36,355 nt of DNA from Gemmatimonadota bacterium (GCA_018673255.1 JABHDC010000212.1:1-36355), one strand, 5' to 3'; counted from the first letter of the stretch, positions 24,983 through 32,670 are shown. The notes: generated by a model not told the origin, from the letters alone. Numbers and translations are program-made.

Positions 24983-25031
24983 CTTGCCAATGACTGGCAG
25001 GTCTGATTTGCCAATGACTGGCAGGTCTGGG
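24959..25031 (+). repeat. 24-bp tandem repeat spanning the fliK stop
   Basis: Two near-identical 24-base units (24984-25007 and 25008-25031, core TTGCCAATGACTGGCAGGTC) differ only in the last two bases. A third, more diverged copy (TGGCAACGACTGGCTGGTCTGA) forms the end of fliK. Each unit contains TGCCA/TGGCA inverted halves, and because 24 is divisible by three the TGA recurs in frame in the second unit. This is unlikely to be chance. The recent duplications suggest slippage at the 3' end of fliK. Confidence 0.85.
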
Positions 25032-25052
25032 ATGACACCGAGGAGGAATGAA

Positions 25053-25121
25053 ATGACACCGAGTCTCGTACTGGACAGAGCCTCACAACAGGCAGGTAGA
25101 GAGCAGGCAGTGGATGAGTGA
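25053..25121 (+). CDS. Possible 22-codon leader ORF coupled to flgD
   Basis: ATG 25053 has a near-perfect AGGAGG six bases upstream and reads 22 codons (MTPSLVLDRASQQAGREQAVDE) to a TGA at 25119-25121, eight bases beyond the flgD start at 25114. flgD itself has only a weak ribosome site. Such overlap is typical of translational coupling, so ribosomes ending here could restart on flgD. The peptide has no known match in my memory. It may be real or may be the decayed end of an earlier fliK frame. Confidence 0.4.
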   Translation: MTPSLVLDRASQQAGREQAVDE

Positions 25122-25788
25122 AATCACTGGTGTGAAGAGCAACCCGGCGACGGATCAGATCATCAGTAACGCCAATGCCGGCCTGGGTAAGGAAGACTTC
25201 CTGAAGCTGCTCACGGTGCAGTTGCGATATCAGGATCCCTTGAATCCCATGGAGAACACCGAATTCATCGCCCAGATGGCGCAATTCAGTTCTCTGGAGC
25301 AGTTGCAGAACATGAATCAGAGCCTGAACAAGAATCTCGGTTCAGAGCAGCAACTGCATACGGCCTTCCAGAACAACCTGGCCACATCGCTGGTTGGTCG
25401 GACCGTGGAAATCCCCACGATTGAAGTGGACTGGGATGGTGAACAGGCGACGGACATCGGCTACAGGCTGGGCGAGGGCGCCGGCAGTGCCAAGCTGCAG
25501 ATCCTTGATGGACGCGGTCAGCTGGTGCGCGAATTCGATCTGAATCCTGCTACGTCTCGCGGGACGATCTCCTGGGATGGTGTGAGCCGCCAGGACTCGG
25601 AGGTACCGGAAGGTGCATACCGTGTGCTGGTTTTGGCGGAAGACTATGCCGGTGGCAGAGTGCACGCAGAGGCACTGAAGCAGGTACAAGTTGAAGCGGT
25701 GAGATATGACGCCACAGGAGCCACGATCTGGGCCGGTGGTCAGCAACTGAGCCTCGAAGACCTGTCTGGCGTGATCGCCGACAACTAG
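25114..25788 (+). CDS. flgD: Flagellar hook-capping protein FlgD
   Basis: 224 residues. The conserved N-terminal part is clear: GLGKEDFLKLLTVQLRYQDPLNPMENTEFIAQMAQFSSLEQLQNMNQSL (about 25-72). The middle and C-terminus contain a FlgD Ig-like/Tudor part with LGEGAGSAKLQILD and SWDGVSRQDSEVPEGAYRV. FlgD caps the growing hook and is removed after completion. It lies between fliK and flgE as usual. A 246-base gap rich in hairpins follows. Confidence 0.96.
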   Translation: MSEITGVKSNPATDQIISNANAGLGKEDFLKLLTVQLRYQDPLNPMENTEFIAQMAQFSSLEQLQNMNQSLNKNLGSEQQLHTAFQNNLATSLVGRTVEIPTIEVDWDGEQATDIGYRLGEGAGSAKLQILDGRGQLVREFDLNPATSRGTISWDGVSRQDSEVPEGAYRVLVLAEDYAGGRVHAEALKQVQVEAVRYDATGATIWAGGQQLSLEDLSGVIADN

Positions 25789-25804
25789 GTACAACAGTTG
25801 CTGT

Positions 25805-25856
25805 GACACTTACGAAAAGTGTCGGAAGATCGGCCGACAACAGCGCTGGCCGATCT
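25805..25856. repeat. Two tandem hairpins downstream of flgD
   Basis: GACACTT pairs with AAGTGTC (25805-25823, loop 5) and AGATCGGCC with GGCCGATCT (25827-25856, 9 bp, loop 12). They begin 16 bases after the flgD stop. No T-run follows, so they may mark mRNA 3' ends formed by processing or a factor-dependent terminator. The second stem overlaps the sigma-28-like site. Confidence 0.55.
25814..25840 (+). promoter_or_regulatory. Candidate sigma-28 (FliA) promoter for flgE
   Basis: GAAA, exactly 15 bases, then GCCGACAA matches the sigma-28 consensus TAAA-N15-GCCGATAA in 10 of 12 positions. It lies 194 bases upstream of flgE in a 246-base gap. The match is suggestive, but it overlaps hairpin arms, so confidence is limited. 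Confidence 0.3.
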
Positions 25857-25990
25857 CAAGATCGATACGGACTGCGGACACGGATGACGCGGGACTCATG
25901 TCCACCATTGCTCCCCGGATAGGGGCACAGGGCCACCCACGCGGGTGGCGCCGTGGAATCATCGCGGCGGGATCGGGAGAGAAGAGAAAG

Positions 25991-26016
25991 AGAGTGTGCC
26001 AATTTGCGCACACTCT
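25991..26016 (+). promoter_or_regulatory. 9-bp hairpin abutting the flgE ribosome binding site
   Basis: AGAGTGTGC and GCACACTCT pair around an 8-base loop and end two bases before the GAGGAG (26019-26024) that serves flgE. This is where an mRNA stem would alter access to the ribosome site. Function is inferred from position. Confidence 0.45.
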
Positions 26017-26034
26017 ACGAGGAGTGTTCGACAG

Positions 26035-28086
26035 ATGATCGATTCCATCTATATCGGAATCACCGGCGTCCAGAGCCATCAGGAACGGATGACGGTGATC
26101 GGCAACAATGTGGCCAACATCAATACGACCGCCTTCAAGGGGAGCCGCGTTGCCTTTTCCGAAGTCATGAGCCAGACGCTCAGCGAGGGGACGGCGCCGC
26201 GAGACCAGATCTCGGCTACCAATCCCAAGCAGACGGGGCTCGGCGTTGGTATTGCCAGTATCGACCGGATTCAGACACAGGGCAGCCTGCAGTTGACGGG
26301 CATCGATACGGACCTTGCCGTCGAAGGGGACGGTCTGTTCGTCATCAGCGACGGGACCAGAGACTTCTACACGAGAGATGGAACCTTCGCATTTGATACC
26401 GAAGGGCGCCTCGTCGATCCCAGTACGGGTCTGATCGTGAAGGGCAACATCGCCAAGGACGACGGCACCGGTGCGCTGAATGAGATCTCCTTCGATGCGG
26501 AACTAAAGGAGCTCGTCGTGCCGCTGAATCGCGAGTCGGAGGCGCGCGCCACGACACAGGTACAGCTGGCCGGCAACCTGGATGCTGCCGGCGGCTCACC
26601 CCCTGTGTGGTCGGAGGACACCATCTTCGGACAACCCGCCCGCCACGAGGGACTCAATGAGGGACAGCTGGCCAATCTCAACGGTCAGCTGGCCACCGCC
26701 GATCCCGGGGCTGCGAAGCTGACCGTGACGATCGTTGAGGATGGCAACACGACGGGTGGCACGATCAATGTGCCGATCAAGGACTATACCGACATCGCCC
26801 AGCTGCGTGATGAACTCAACGCCCTCATCTACGCCGACGACAGTCTCAAGGGGAACGTGCTGTTCACGCGCGAACTCGTTGGAGGGTCATCAGGACTCGT
26901 GTTGCGTTCAATCACCGGCGGCGAGAACGTCAGCATCACGGTGGATGACGGCGGCACATCAGAACTGCCGATTTCATCTCTTCTTGGCTTCACCAAGGGG
27001 GGGACTGAGATTGGCGGCAGTGGTGCCATCGGGGCAGGGGTTGAGCTCAACAGTCTGGCGAATGTGGGTGAAGCATTGACCGATGGCGACATTATCCGCT
27101 TCACTGGCGTCAAGCCAAGTGGCGAACGCTTCGATGGTGAACTCATCTTCCAGGCCACAACCCGCGACACGATCGATGATCTGTTCGCTGCCGTCGAGGA
27201 CGCCTATGGTGGTGTCACGGCAGGTCTCGATGCCACGACGGGTAAGATGATCCTCACGACCCTTCCCGAGGAGGGCGCCAACGGGCAGCGGGTCGTCGGC
27301 TTTGACGTCACCTTCTCACTGCTCGACGCGCAGACACCGGTCCGTGAAGAGCGCTCGGCTCTGGTCGGCGCAGATGCGCCCTTTTCTTTCAGCACCAACA
27401 CCCAGATCTACGACGAGCAGGGCGAGTCCCATTCTCTGACGTTTACCTACACCAAGGGGTTGGTCGAGAATGAGTGGCACTGGGGAGCCACGATCGATGG
27501 CCTGACACCGGATGAGGGCAATGTCGGAACCGTCACCTTCCTGCCAGATGGCACAATCGATGCCTTCCAGGCGACGGACGGCAAGAATCTGTCTATTGCA
27601 CCAACCAATGGGGCAGGTCCGATCTCACTCGATATTCTCGCCACGGATCCGACCGGTCGCCTCGGTGGACTGACCCAATTTGTGGCACCATCGTCCATGG
27701 CGGTACGCGATCAGGATGGCCGGGCTTCGGGCAATCTGGTTTCCGTCTCGATCGAGGAGAATGGGCACATCCGAGGGCTTTTTGACAACGGTGACTCCCA
27801 GGTCTTTGCCCGGGTCGCCCTGGCCACATTTGGGAATCCAGCGGGGTTGCGCTCCGAGGGCGCCAACCTGTTCGCCGAGACAATCTCTTCCGGCACCGTG
27901 CGAACCGGTGAAGCCACCACAGAGATCCAGGGAACCATTCGCAGCGGTCACATCGAGCTGTCGAATGTCGATCTGGCCGCCGAATTCACATCCATGATCA
28001 TCACACAGCGTGGATTTCAGGCCTCGGCACGGACCATCACCACTTCCGACGAGTTGATGAACGAGTTGGTGAACCTGAAGCGCTAG
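26035..28086 (+). CDS. flgE: Flagellar hook protein FlgE, enlarged
   Basis: 683 residues, much longer than the enteric hook protein (about 400). ATG 26035 is preceded by GAGGAG; the frame extends upstream, but only this start gives the rod/hook N-terminus IGITGVQSHQERMTVIGNNVANINTTAFKG. Other hook features are LAVEGDGLFVIS (about 95), the FlgE D2 segment IYDEQGESHSLTFTY (about 455) and the C-terminal LSNVDLAAEFTSMIITQRGFQASARTI. About 230 extra residues (near 205-440) form an insert with beta-rich repeats, such as ITGGENVSITVDDGG and ATTGKMILTTLPEEGANG, reminiscent of surface domains of flagellin-like proteins. Confidence 0.94.
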   Translation: MIDSIYIGITGVQSHQERMTVIGNNVANINTTAFKGSRVAFSEVMSQTLSEGTAPRDQISATNPKQTGLGVGIASIDRIQTQGSLQLTGIDTDLAVEGDGLFVISDGTRDFYTRDGTFAFDTEGRLVDPSTGLIVKGNIAKDDGTGALNEISFDAELKELVVPLNRESEARATTQVQLAGNLDAAGGSPPVWSEDTIFGQPARHEGLNEGQLANLNGQLATADPGAAKLTVTIVEDGNTTGGTINVPIKDYTDIAQLRDELNALIYADDSLKGNVLFTRELVGGSSGLVLRSITGGENVSITVDDGGTSELPISSLLGFTKGGTEIGGSGAIGAGVELNSLANVGEALTDGDIIRFTGVKPSGERFDGELIFQATTRDTIDDLFAAVEDAYGGVTAGLDATTGKMILTTLPEEGANGQRVVGFDVTFSLLDAQTPVREERSALVGADAPFSFSTNTQIYDEQGESHSLTFTYTKGLVENEWHWGATIDGLTPDEGNVGTVTFLPDGTIDAFQATDGKNLSIAPTNGAGPISLDILATDPTGRLGGLTQFVAPSSMAVRDQDGRASGNLVSVSIEENGHIRGLFDNGDSQVFARVALATFGNPAGLRSEGANLFAETISSGTVRTGEATTEIQGTIRSGHIELSNVDLAAEFTSMIITQRGFQASARTITTSDELMNELVNLKR

Positions 28087-28176
28087 TGGTATATTCGGCG
28101 ACGTAGCAGATAGATAACACGGGCACAGTGAGTTAGCGCCAAATGGACGCCAGCTGGTGCCTCTTTCTTGAGACCG

Positions 28177-28398
28177 ATGGATGATGACTTCGACATGATC
28201 AAGGTCACCCGGCTGAATCAGACGGAAATGATCATCAATGCAGAAAAGATCGAGTTCATCGAGGCCATTCCGGATACCATCATCACCCTGTCCTCCGGTA
28301 AGAAGGTGATGGTCGCCGAGTCGGTCGATGGTATCATCGACCTCGTCATCGACTATAAGCGCAAGAGCCATCAGCCCGTGCTGAGCACGATCGGCTGA
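28177..28398 (+). CDS. flbD: FlbD/SwrD-family flagellar protein
   Basis: 73 residues from ATG 28177 (TTG at 28168 and ATG 28195 are alternatives; most relatives start at MIKVTRLN, which is ATG 28195). The diagnostic segment is MIKVTRLNQTEMIINAEKIEFIEAIPDTIITLSSGKKVMVAESVDGIIDLVIDYKR. This small cytoplasmic family lies next to motA in many Firmicutes, spirochaetes and deltaproteobacteria; in Bacillus SwrD supports torque through the stators. It should not be confused with the Caulobacter sigma-54 activator FlbD, which is unrelated. motA follows after 28 bases, consistent with that role. Confidence 0.9.
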   Translation: MDDDFDMIKVTRLNQTEMIINAEKIEFIEAIPDTIITLSSGKKVMVAESVDGIIDLVIDYKRKSHQPVLSTIG

Positions 28399-28426
28399 AG
28401 AGCGAGAAGAGAGTCAGGGAAGCACC

Positions 28427-29197
28427 ATGGATATTGCGACAATCGTTGGCTTCATTGCAGCCGTCACCTGTTTGATGGTGGGGATTGGGTCCAATCTGGC
28501 CTCGATGATCGACCCACCATCGATGATCATCGTTGTCGGTGGGACATTGTCGGCGACGCTGATTGCCAATCCACTGCAGGAGGTGATTGGCCTGATCGGT
28601 GTCATCAAATGCGCGATTTTCACATCGGTACCCGTGCCGACTGAACTGATCGAGCGGATCGTGGGTTTCGCCGAGACGGCTCGTCGTGAAGGCATCCTGG
28701 CCCTGGAGCAGGCCATCGAGGAGGGAGACGATGCGTTCTTGAGCACTGGCGTTCGTCTCGCCGTGGATGGCACCGAACCCGATCTGATCATGGACATTCT
28801 TGAAACGGAGCTGCAGTTCGTTCAGGAACGTCATGAACAGGGGCAGACCATCATCGCCAACATGGGAAATGCTGCGCCGGCCTTCGGTATGATCGGAACC
28901 CTCATCGGGCTGGTCATCATGCTTAAAAACATGGACGATCCGGCCGCGATCGGCCCCGGTATGGCGATCGCCCTGCTGACGACGATGTATGGCGCGATTC
29001 TGGCCAACATCATCTTTGGTCCCATCTCCGCCAAGCTCAAGGTGTATTCGAGCAAAGAGGTATTGGCCAAACGCATGATCATCGAAGGCATCATGTCGAT
29101 TCAGTCGGGTGACAACCCACGTATCGTCGAGCACAAACTCTCAGTATTCCTGTCTCCGAAGGTTCGTCCCAGCTCAGAGGAGCGTGAAGCGGCCTGA
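28427..29197 (+). CDS. motA: Flagellar motor stator protein MotA
   Basis: A 256-residue four-span membrane protein. Features: GFIAAVTCLMVGIG (first span), DPPSMIIVVGGTLSATLIANP (second), a large cytoplasmic loop with ARREGILALEQ, then APAFGMIGTLIGLVIMLKNM and GPGMAIALLTTMYGAILANIIFGPISAKL for the last two. The loop EGI/ALE pattern and the span order fit ion-driven MotA; sodium or proton use cannot be told. ATG 28427 with GGGAAG upstream. A 139-base gap with a sigma-54-like site precedes motB, so motB may also be made independently. Confidence 0.96.
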   Translation: MDIATIVGFIAAVTCLMVGIGSNLASMIDPPSMIIVVGGTLSATLIANPLQEVIGLIGVIKCAIFTSVPVPTELIERIVGFAETARREGILALEQAIEEGDDAFLSTGVRLAVDGTEPDLIMDILETELQFVQERHEQGQTIIANMGNAAPAFGMIGTLIGLVIMLKNMDDPAAIGPGMAIALLTTMYGAILANIIFGPISAKLKVYSSKEVLAKRMIIEGIMSIQSGDNPRIVEHKLSVFLSPKVRPSSEEREAA

Positions 29198-29250
29198 GTG
29201 CCGCTGACGGGGACAGTGCGAATGCGATCGGTCATGCTTTATAACACTGC

Positions 29251-29266
29251 CGGAACGCAGTTTGCT
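29251..29266 (+). promoter_or_regulatory. Sigma-54-like promoter upstream of motB
   Basis: CGGAACG, four bases, then TTGCT gives GG at 29252-29253 and GC at 29264-29265 with ten bases between, 10 of 12 positions matching TGGCACG-N4-TTGCW. Transcription would begin near 29276, about 60 bases before motB. Confidence 0.5.
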
Positions 29267-29336
29267 AAATCTATCCGTGTTGCCGGACAGCTCTCGAGAA
29301 GAGCGCCCCGTCGACCGACAGCAATGGGCCTGATAC

Positions 29337-30134
29337 ATGGCTAAGAAGGAAAAATGTCCCGCTTGTCCGGAGATGCCCTCGTGGTTGACCACGTTTGGCG
29401 ATCTCATGGCACTCCTGCTGACCTTCTTCGTGCTGCTGCTGTCCTTTTCGACGACGAGCCAGGAAGATTTCAACAGCGCCATTGGCGCATTGCAGGGAGC
29501 CCTCGGCGTACTGGATGGTGAGCCGATTCTGACGTCACCGGTGAAGTTGCACGTACCGATCGTCAAGGGTGATATCACCGAGGCCCGCCCGACCATGAAG
29601 GATGCAAAGGCCGAGATCGAGAAAGAGATGGAGGCCTCGGGGCAGGACGAGAATGTGGAAGTCATCCAGGGACCTGAGGGTATCATCATCCGCATCAAGG
29701 AGGGTGTGTTGTTCCCACAGGGCACGGCGGACATCCATGACGAGTTCAAGTCAACGCTGAGTCGCATTGGCTCTGTGCTCAACCAGATGGAAAACGATGT
29801 CGTTATCGAGGGCCACACGGACAATGTGCCCATCAAGACTGATGACTTCGAGAACAATCACTGGCTTTCAGCGGGACGAGCCGGAATGGTCCTCGACTAC
29901 TTCGTGAACGACGTGGGAATCGAACGAACGAGAATGGGAATGGCCGGTTTCGGCGACAACAAGCCCCTGGCCTCGAACGACACATTTGAGGGGCGCGCGC
30001 AGAACAGGCGCGTGGAGATCCGCGTGCTTTACGGGGAGAGTGAAGAAGAGGCTCAACCCGACAGCGTCAAAGCACTCATCGAAGCGGCAAGTCTGCAGGT
30101 GGCGTCACCTGGCACCGAGCAGGAACAACCCTGA
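29337..30134 (+). CDS. motB: Flagellar motor stator protein MotB
   Basis: 265 residues. The N-terminus has the CPAC pair seen in many MotB proteins, then the single transmembrane helix with the ion-carrying Asp22 in TTFGDLMALLLTFFVLLLSFS. The periplasmic C-terminal half is an OmpA-like peptidoglycan-binding domain with VIEGHTDNVPI (about 159-169), HWLSAGRAGMVLDYF and GFGDNKPLASNDTFEGRAQNRRVEIRV. The protein anchors the stator to the wall. ATG 29337 is not preceded by a clear ribosome site; CAATGGGCC lies close by. Confidence 0.96.
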   Translation: MAKKEKCPACPEMPSWLTTFGDLMALLLTFFVLLLSFSTTSQEDFNSAIGALQGALGVLDGEPILTSPVKLHVPIVKGDITEARPTMKDAKAEIEKEMEASGQDENVEVIQGPEGIIIRIKEGVLFPQGTADIHDEFKSTLSRIGSVLNQMENDVVIEGHTDNVPIKTDDFENNHWLSAGRAGMVLDYFVNDVGIERTRMGMAGFGDNKPLASNDTFEGRAQNRRVEIRVLYGESEEEAQPDSVKALIEAASLQVASPGTEQEQP

Positions 30135-30165
30135 GCGGTTGAGAGACCTCGCGTAAGGAAACGGT

Positions 30166-30786
30166 ATGTCCGAAGAAGAAGTTGCCGAAGAAGGTGGGGG
30201 AGGCGGAGGTAGTGGCGGAAGCGTCCTCAAGAAGTATGGCCCCCTGGCTGCCATCGTATTGCTGGCGCAGGTCGTGCTTGCCTGGGTTGTCATCCAGGTA
30301 ACGATCAAGGACAAGATCGAGACCGAAACGCCGACGGGAGAATTGCTCCCGCAGGAACAGCAGCAGGCACCGACCGAAGAAGGTGAGGACAGCGACGAGT
30401 TACCGTTCTACTACAAGAACGAGATTCTCGACAAGATTACGGCGAATCCCGCCGGTACGAATGCGCAACGGTTTGTCGTCGTCGGCGTAGAGCTCGGACT
30501 CATCGGCAACAATGGCGATGGCGATGTCATGACGGCGGACGAGGTGATGGCCGATCCCGAGTTGCCGAAGGTCGACGCCAATCTGGGGCTGATCAAATCG
30601 ATCATCCTCGATGCCTTGTCGTCCAAATACATCGACCAGATCGAGGCGGAGAGGCCGGACATTGTGGCTGATCTCAAAGAGGAACTCAATCGTCGGGTGT
30701 TCAATCGAATCCCCTGGGGCGATGATGACGACCAGAAGTCTATCCGGATTTCCGACGTCATCTTCACGACACTGATCATCCAGTGA
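30166..30786 (+). CDS. fliL: Flagellar basal-body protein FliL
   Basis: 206 residues, one transmembrane span at about 27-47 (LAAIVLLAQVVLAWVVIQVTI). The cytoplasmic tip is EEEVAEEGGGGGGSGGSV, an acidic, Gly-rich stretch. The periplasmic part (FYYKNEILDKITANPAGTNAQRFVVVGVELGL, then IKSIILDALSSKY and DLKEELNRRVF) is the FliL stomatin-like domain ending in IRISDVIFTTLIIQ. FliL surrounds the stator. ATG 30166 has AAGGAAA upstream. It lies between motB and fliM as in many phyla. Confidence 0.93.
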   Translation: MSEEEVAEEGGGGGGSGGSVLKKYGPLAAIVLLAQVVLAWVVIQVTIKDKIETETPTGELLPQEQQQAPTEEGEDSDELPFYYKNEILDKITANPAGTNAQRFVVVGVELGLIGNNGDGDVMTADEVMADPELPKVDANLGLIKSIILDALSSKYIDQIEAERPDIVADLKEELNRRVFNRIPWGDDDDQKSIRISDVIFTTLIIQ

Positions 30787-30824
30787 AGCGCGCCGGTTCC
30801 CGGAGCCAATCGGAGTCTCAGTAG

Positions 30825-31898
30825 ATGGGTGACATACTTTCACAAGACGAAATCGATGCCCTGCTGTCGGCGACAGAAGCCGATGATGGTGGCGGCGGTG
30901 GTGGTGGTGGAGACCTTGGTGGTGATATGGGCGGGGGTGGCGGGATGGATGACGCGGCCTCCCAGCGGATCATCACCAGCTATGACTTCAAGCACCCGGC
31001 GCGAGTCAACAAGGACCAGCTGCGAACGCTGGAAAACCTGCATGATAACTTCGCGCGTCTGCTGAGTTCGACATTCTCCGGCGCCATGCGTGCCGTCGTC
31101 GATGTGGACACGGCCTTCGTTGACCAGACGACGTATGCCGAATTCATCATGTCCCTGTCCAATCCGTCCTGCTCCTATCAGTTCACGCTGGGGCCGACGA
31201 ATGGCCAGGCGATCATCGATTTCGCGATGCCGGTAGTTTTCGCCTTCGTCGATCGGATTTTTGGTGGCAAAGGTTCCTCACAGGGTGTCGATGCCCGCCA
31301 GTTGTCGCAGATCGAAATGGGTGTCATTGCCAAGATCGTCAAGCGTGTTGTCGAGGATCTCGAGGCGACATGGGAGCCCATCCTGCGAGTCGAGATCTCC
31401 GATATCGAACTGGAGACAAATCCCGAGTTCATGCAGATCACGGCGGCCTCGGAGATCGTCATTCTGCTGGCTTTCGAGGTGAACTCAACCAATGCTTCAG
31501 GTCTGGTCAGTCTGTGTTATCCCTTCTTCACGCTCGAGTCGATTCTGCCGCGTCTGGGCCAGCAGACCTATGTGCGACAAGGCCGGCAGAACAGAGAAGA
31601 GACCATTCGCTCGAACCGGCAGAGGATCCAGAAGACCTACATGCCGATTCGGGCCGAATTGGCGGCGGGTCAGGCGACCTTCCAGCAGTTGGAGCAGATG
31701 CAGGTGGGGGATACGATCAAGCTCGATACCGAGATCGACGAACCTACCCTCATCTACATCGATGACGAGCCGAAGTTTGTAGGTCGGCCCGGACGGGTAG
31801 GACGCAAGAATGCCGTGCAGATCATCTCGCCCATTGAGCCGTTGAGCGAAGAGATCCACAAGAACCGTTCACGACCGGTACCGTACCTGGACCAGTAG
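30825..31898 (+). CDS. fliM: Flagellar switch protein FliM
   Basis: 357 residues. The N-terminus LSQDEIDALLSA (5-16) is the CheY-P docking motif. A Gly- and Asp-rich linker (about 20-45) leads to the CheC-like middle domain: LENLHDNFARLLSSTFS, DRIFGGKGSSQGVDARQLSQIEMG, FMQITAASEIVILLAFEV. The C-terminal SpoA domain includes QLEQMQVGDTIKLDTEIDEP and VGRKNAVQII. It forms the C-ring with FliG and FliN. Presence of the docking motif implies control by a phosphorylated CheY. Confidence 0.96.
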   Translation: MGDILSQDEIDALLSATEADDGGGGGGGGDLGGDMGGGGGMDDAASQRIITSYDFKHPARVNKDQLRTLENLHDNFARLLSSTFSGAMRAVVDVDTAFVDQTTYAEFIMSLSNPSCSYQFTLGPTNGQAIIDFAMPVVFAFVDRIFGGKGSSQGVDARQLSQIEMGVIAKIVKRVVEDLEATWEPILRVEISDIELETNPEFMQITAASEIVILLAFEVNSTNASGLVSLCYPFFTLESILPRLGQQTYVRQGRQNREETIRSNRQRIQKTYMPIRAELAAGQATFQQLEQMQVGDTIKLDTEIDEPTLIYIDDEPKFVGRPGRVGRKNAVQIISPIEPLSEEIHKNRSRPVPYLDQ

Positions 31899-31987
31899 TC
31901 CTGTATTCGAACAGCAGCACTTGCAGATGAACGCAACAATCCACAGAGGAAGGGCGCCAACGCGCCCTCAGGCAAGGAACAGATCCG

Positions 31988-32566
31988 ATGGCTGAAGACG
32001 ACGATATCCTGGACGGAGACGACGACGCTCTAGGTGATCTGGGTGATCTGGGTGATCTGGCTGATGACGCTGCCGCCCTCGAGGATGCTCTGGGTTCGGA
32101 TGGTGACGGGGACGAGGAACTCGACCCACTCGCCGAGGAAATGCTCCGGATGATGGAGGAGGAGGGCGACGACGGCGGCGGTGACGGTGGCGGCGGCGAC
32201 GATGTCGACCAGATGATGGAAATGGGGATGCTCAAGGCCATGGAGGAGGAGGGCGGCGCTGCCGGCGGTGGTGGCGGTGGTGGTCTCCAACTCAGCAGTG
32301 GTGCCGGCGGGACGGCGATTCCGCCGAATCTTGAGCGTCTGATGGATGTCAGCCTGACGGTGACCATCGAACTGGGACGGACTCGAGAGACCATCGAGAC
32401 CGTCATGGAATACGGCGACCAGTCACTGATCGAGTTGGATCGCACCGTCGGTGAGCCTGTGGATGTTCTGGTGAATGGCGAAGTCTTCGCCCGGGGTGAA
32501 GTGGTCACGGTGTCTGAGAATTTCGGTGTGCGGATCACTGAGTTGGTGAATCCCGTGGCGCATTGA
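31988..32566 (+). CDS. fliN: Flagellar switch protein FliN with long acidic/Gly-rich N-terminus
   Basis: 192 residues. Only the last 75 or so (from about 116: RLMDVSLTVTIELGRTRETIETV, then GDQSLIELDRTVGEPVDVLVNGEVFARGEVVTVSENFGVRITELV) are the SpoA/FliN domain. The first 115 are Asp, Glu and Gly rich (LGDLGDLGDLADD, EEEGDDGGGDGGGGDD, GGGGGGG), low-complexity and likely disordered, unlike the compact FliN of enterics (about 137 residues). ATG 31988 has AAGGAAC upstream. The FliN ring also docks the FliH-FliI export complex. The 9-bp DNA repeat at its start explains part of the N-terminus. Confidence 0.94.
   Translation: MAEDDDILDGDDDALGDLGDLGDLADDAAALEDALGSDGDGDEELDPLAEEMLRMMEEEGDDGGGDGGGGDDVDQMMEMGMLKAMEEEGGAAGGGGGGGLQLSSGAGGTAIPPNLERLMDVSLTVTIELGRTRETIETVMEYGDQSLIELDRTVGEPVDVLVNGEVFARGEVVTVSENFGVRITELVNPVAH
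32033..32059 (+). repeat. Three exact 9-bp tandem repeats in fliN
   Basis: GGTGATCTG is repeated three times without change and keeps the reading frame, encoding GDL triplets. A fourth degenerate copy follows. Slippage could lengthen or shorten the acidic linker. Confidence 0.8.
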
Positions 32567-32576
32567 CCTGATTCAA

Positions 32577-32670
32577 CCTGGCCTGAGCTGGCCAGGCCCG
32601 ATCTGGCAAGGCTGTGCAGTAGATCATCCCCTCTGTTGTTCCCGGCGCGCTTGTGCCGGATCGCAGAGGG
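32577..32670. terminator. Structured region after fliN, possible terminator
   Basis: CCTGGCC and GGCCAGG pair at 32577-32596 (7 bp). CCCTCTG and CAGAGGG pair at 32629-32670 around an inner CCGGC/GCCGG stem (32642-32659). Absence of a T-run speaks against a simple intrinsic terminator; a factor-dependent end or mRNA-stability element is equally possible. Confidence 0.4.

Noticed and set aside
24959..25031. CRISPR-like repeat array
   Set aside because: Units are directly adjacent without spacers and overlap a gene end; no cas genes are present.
25898..25912. CATTGCT upstream of flgE as a -12 element
   Set aside because: The two bases at the -24 position are AT rather than GG, so it is not a sigma-54 site.
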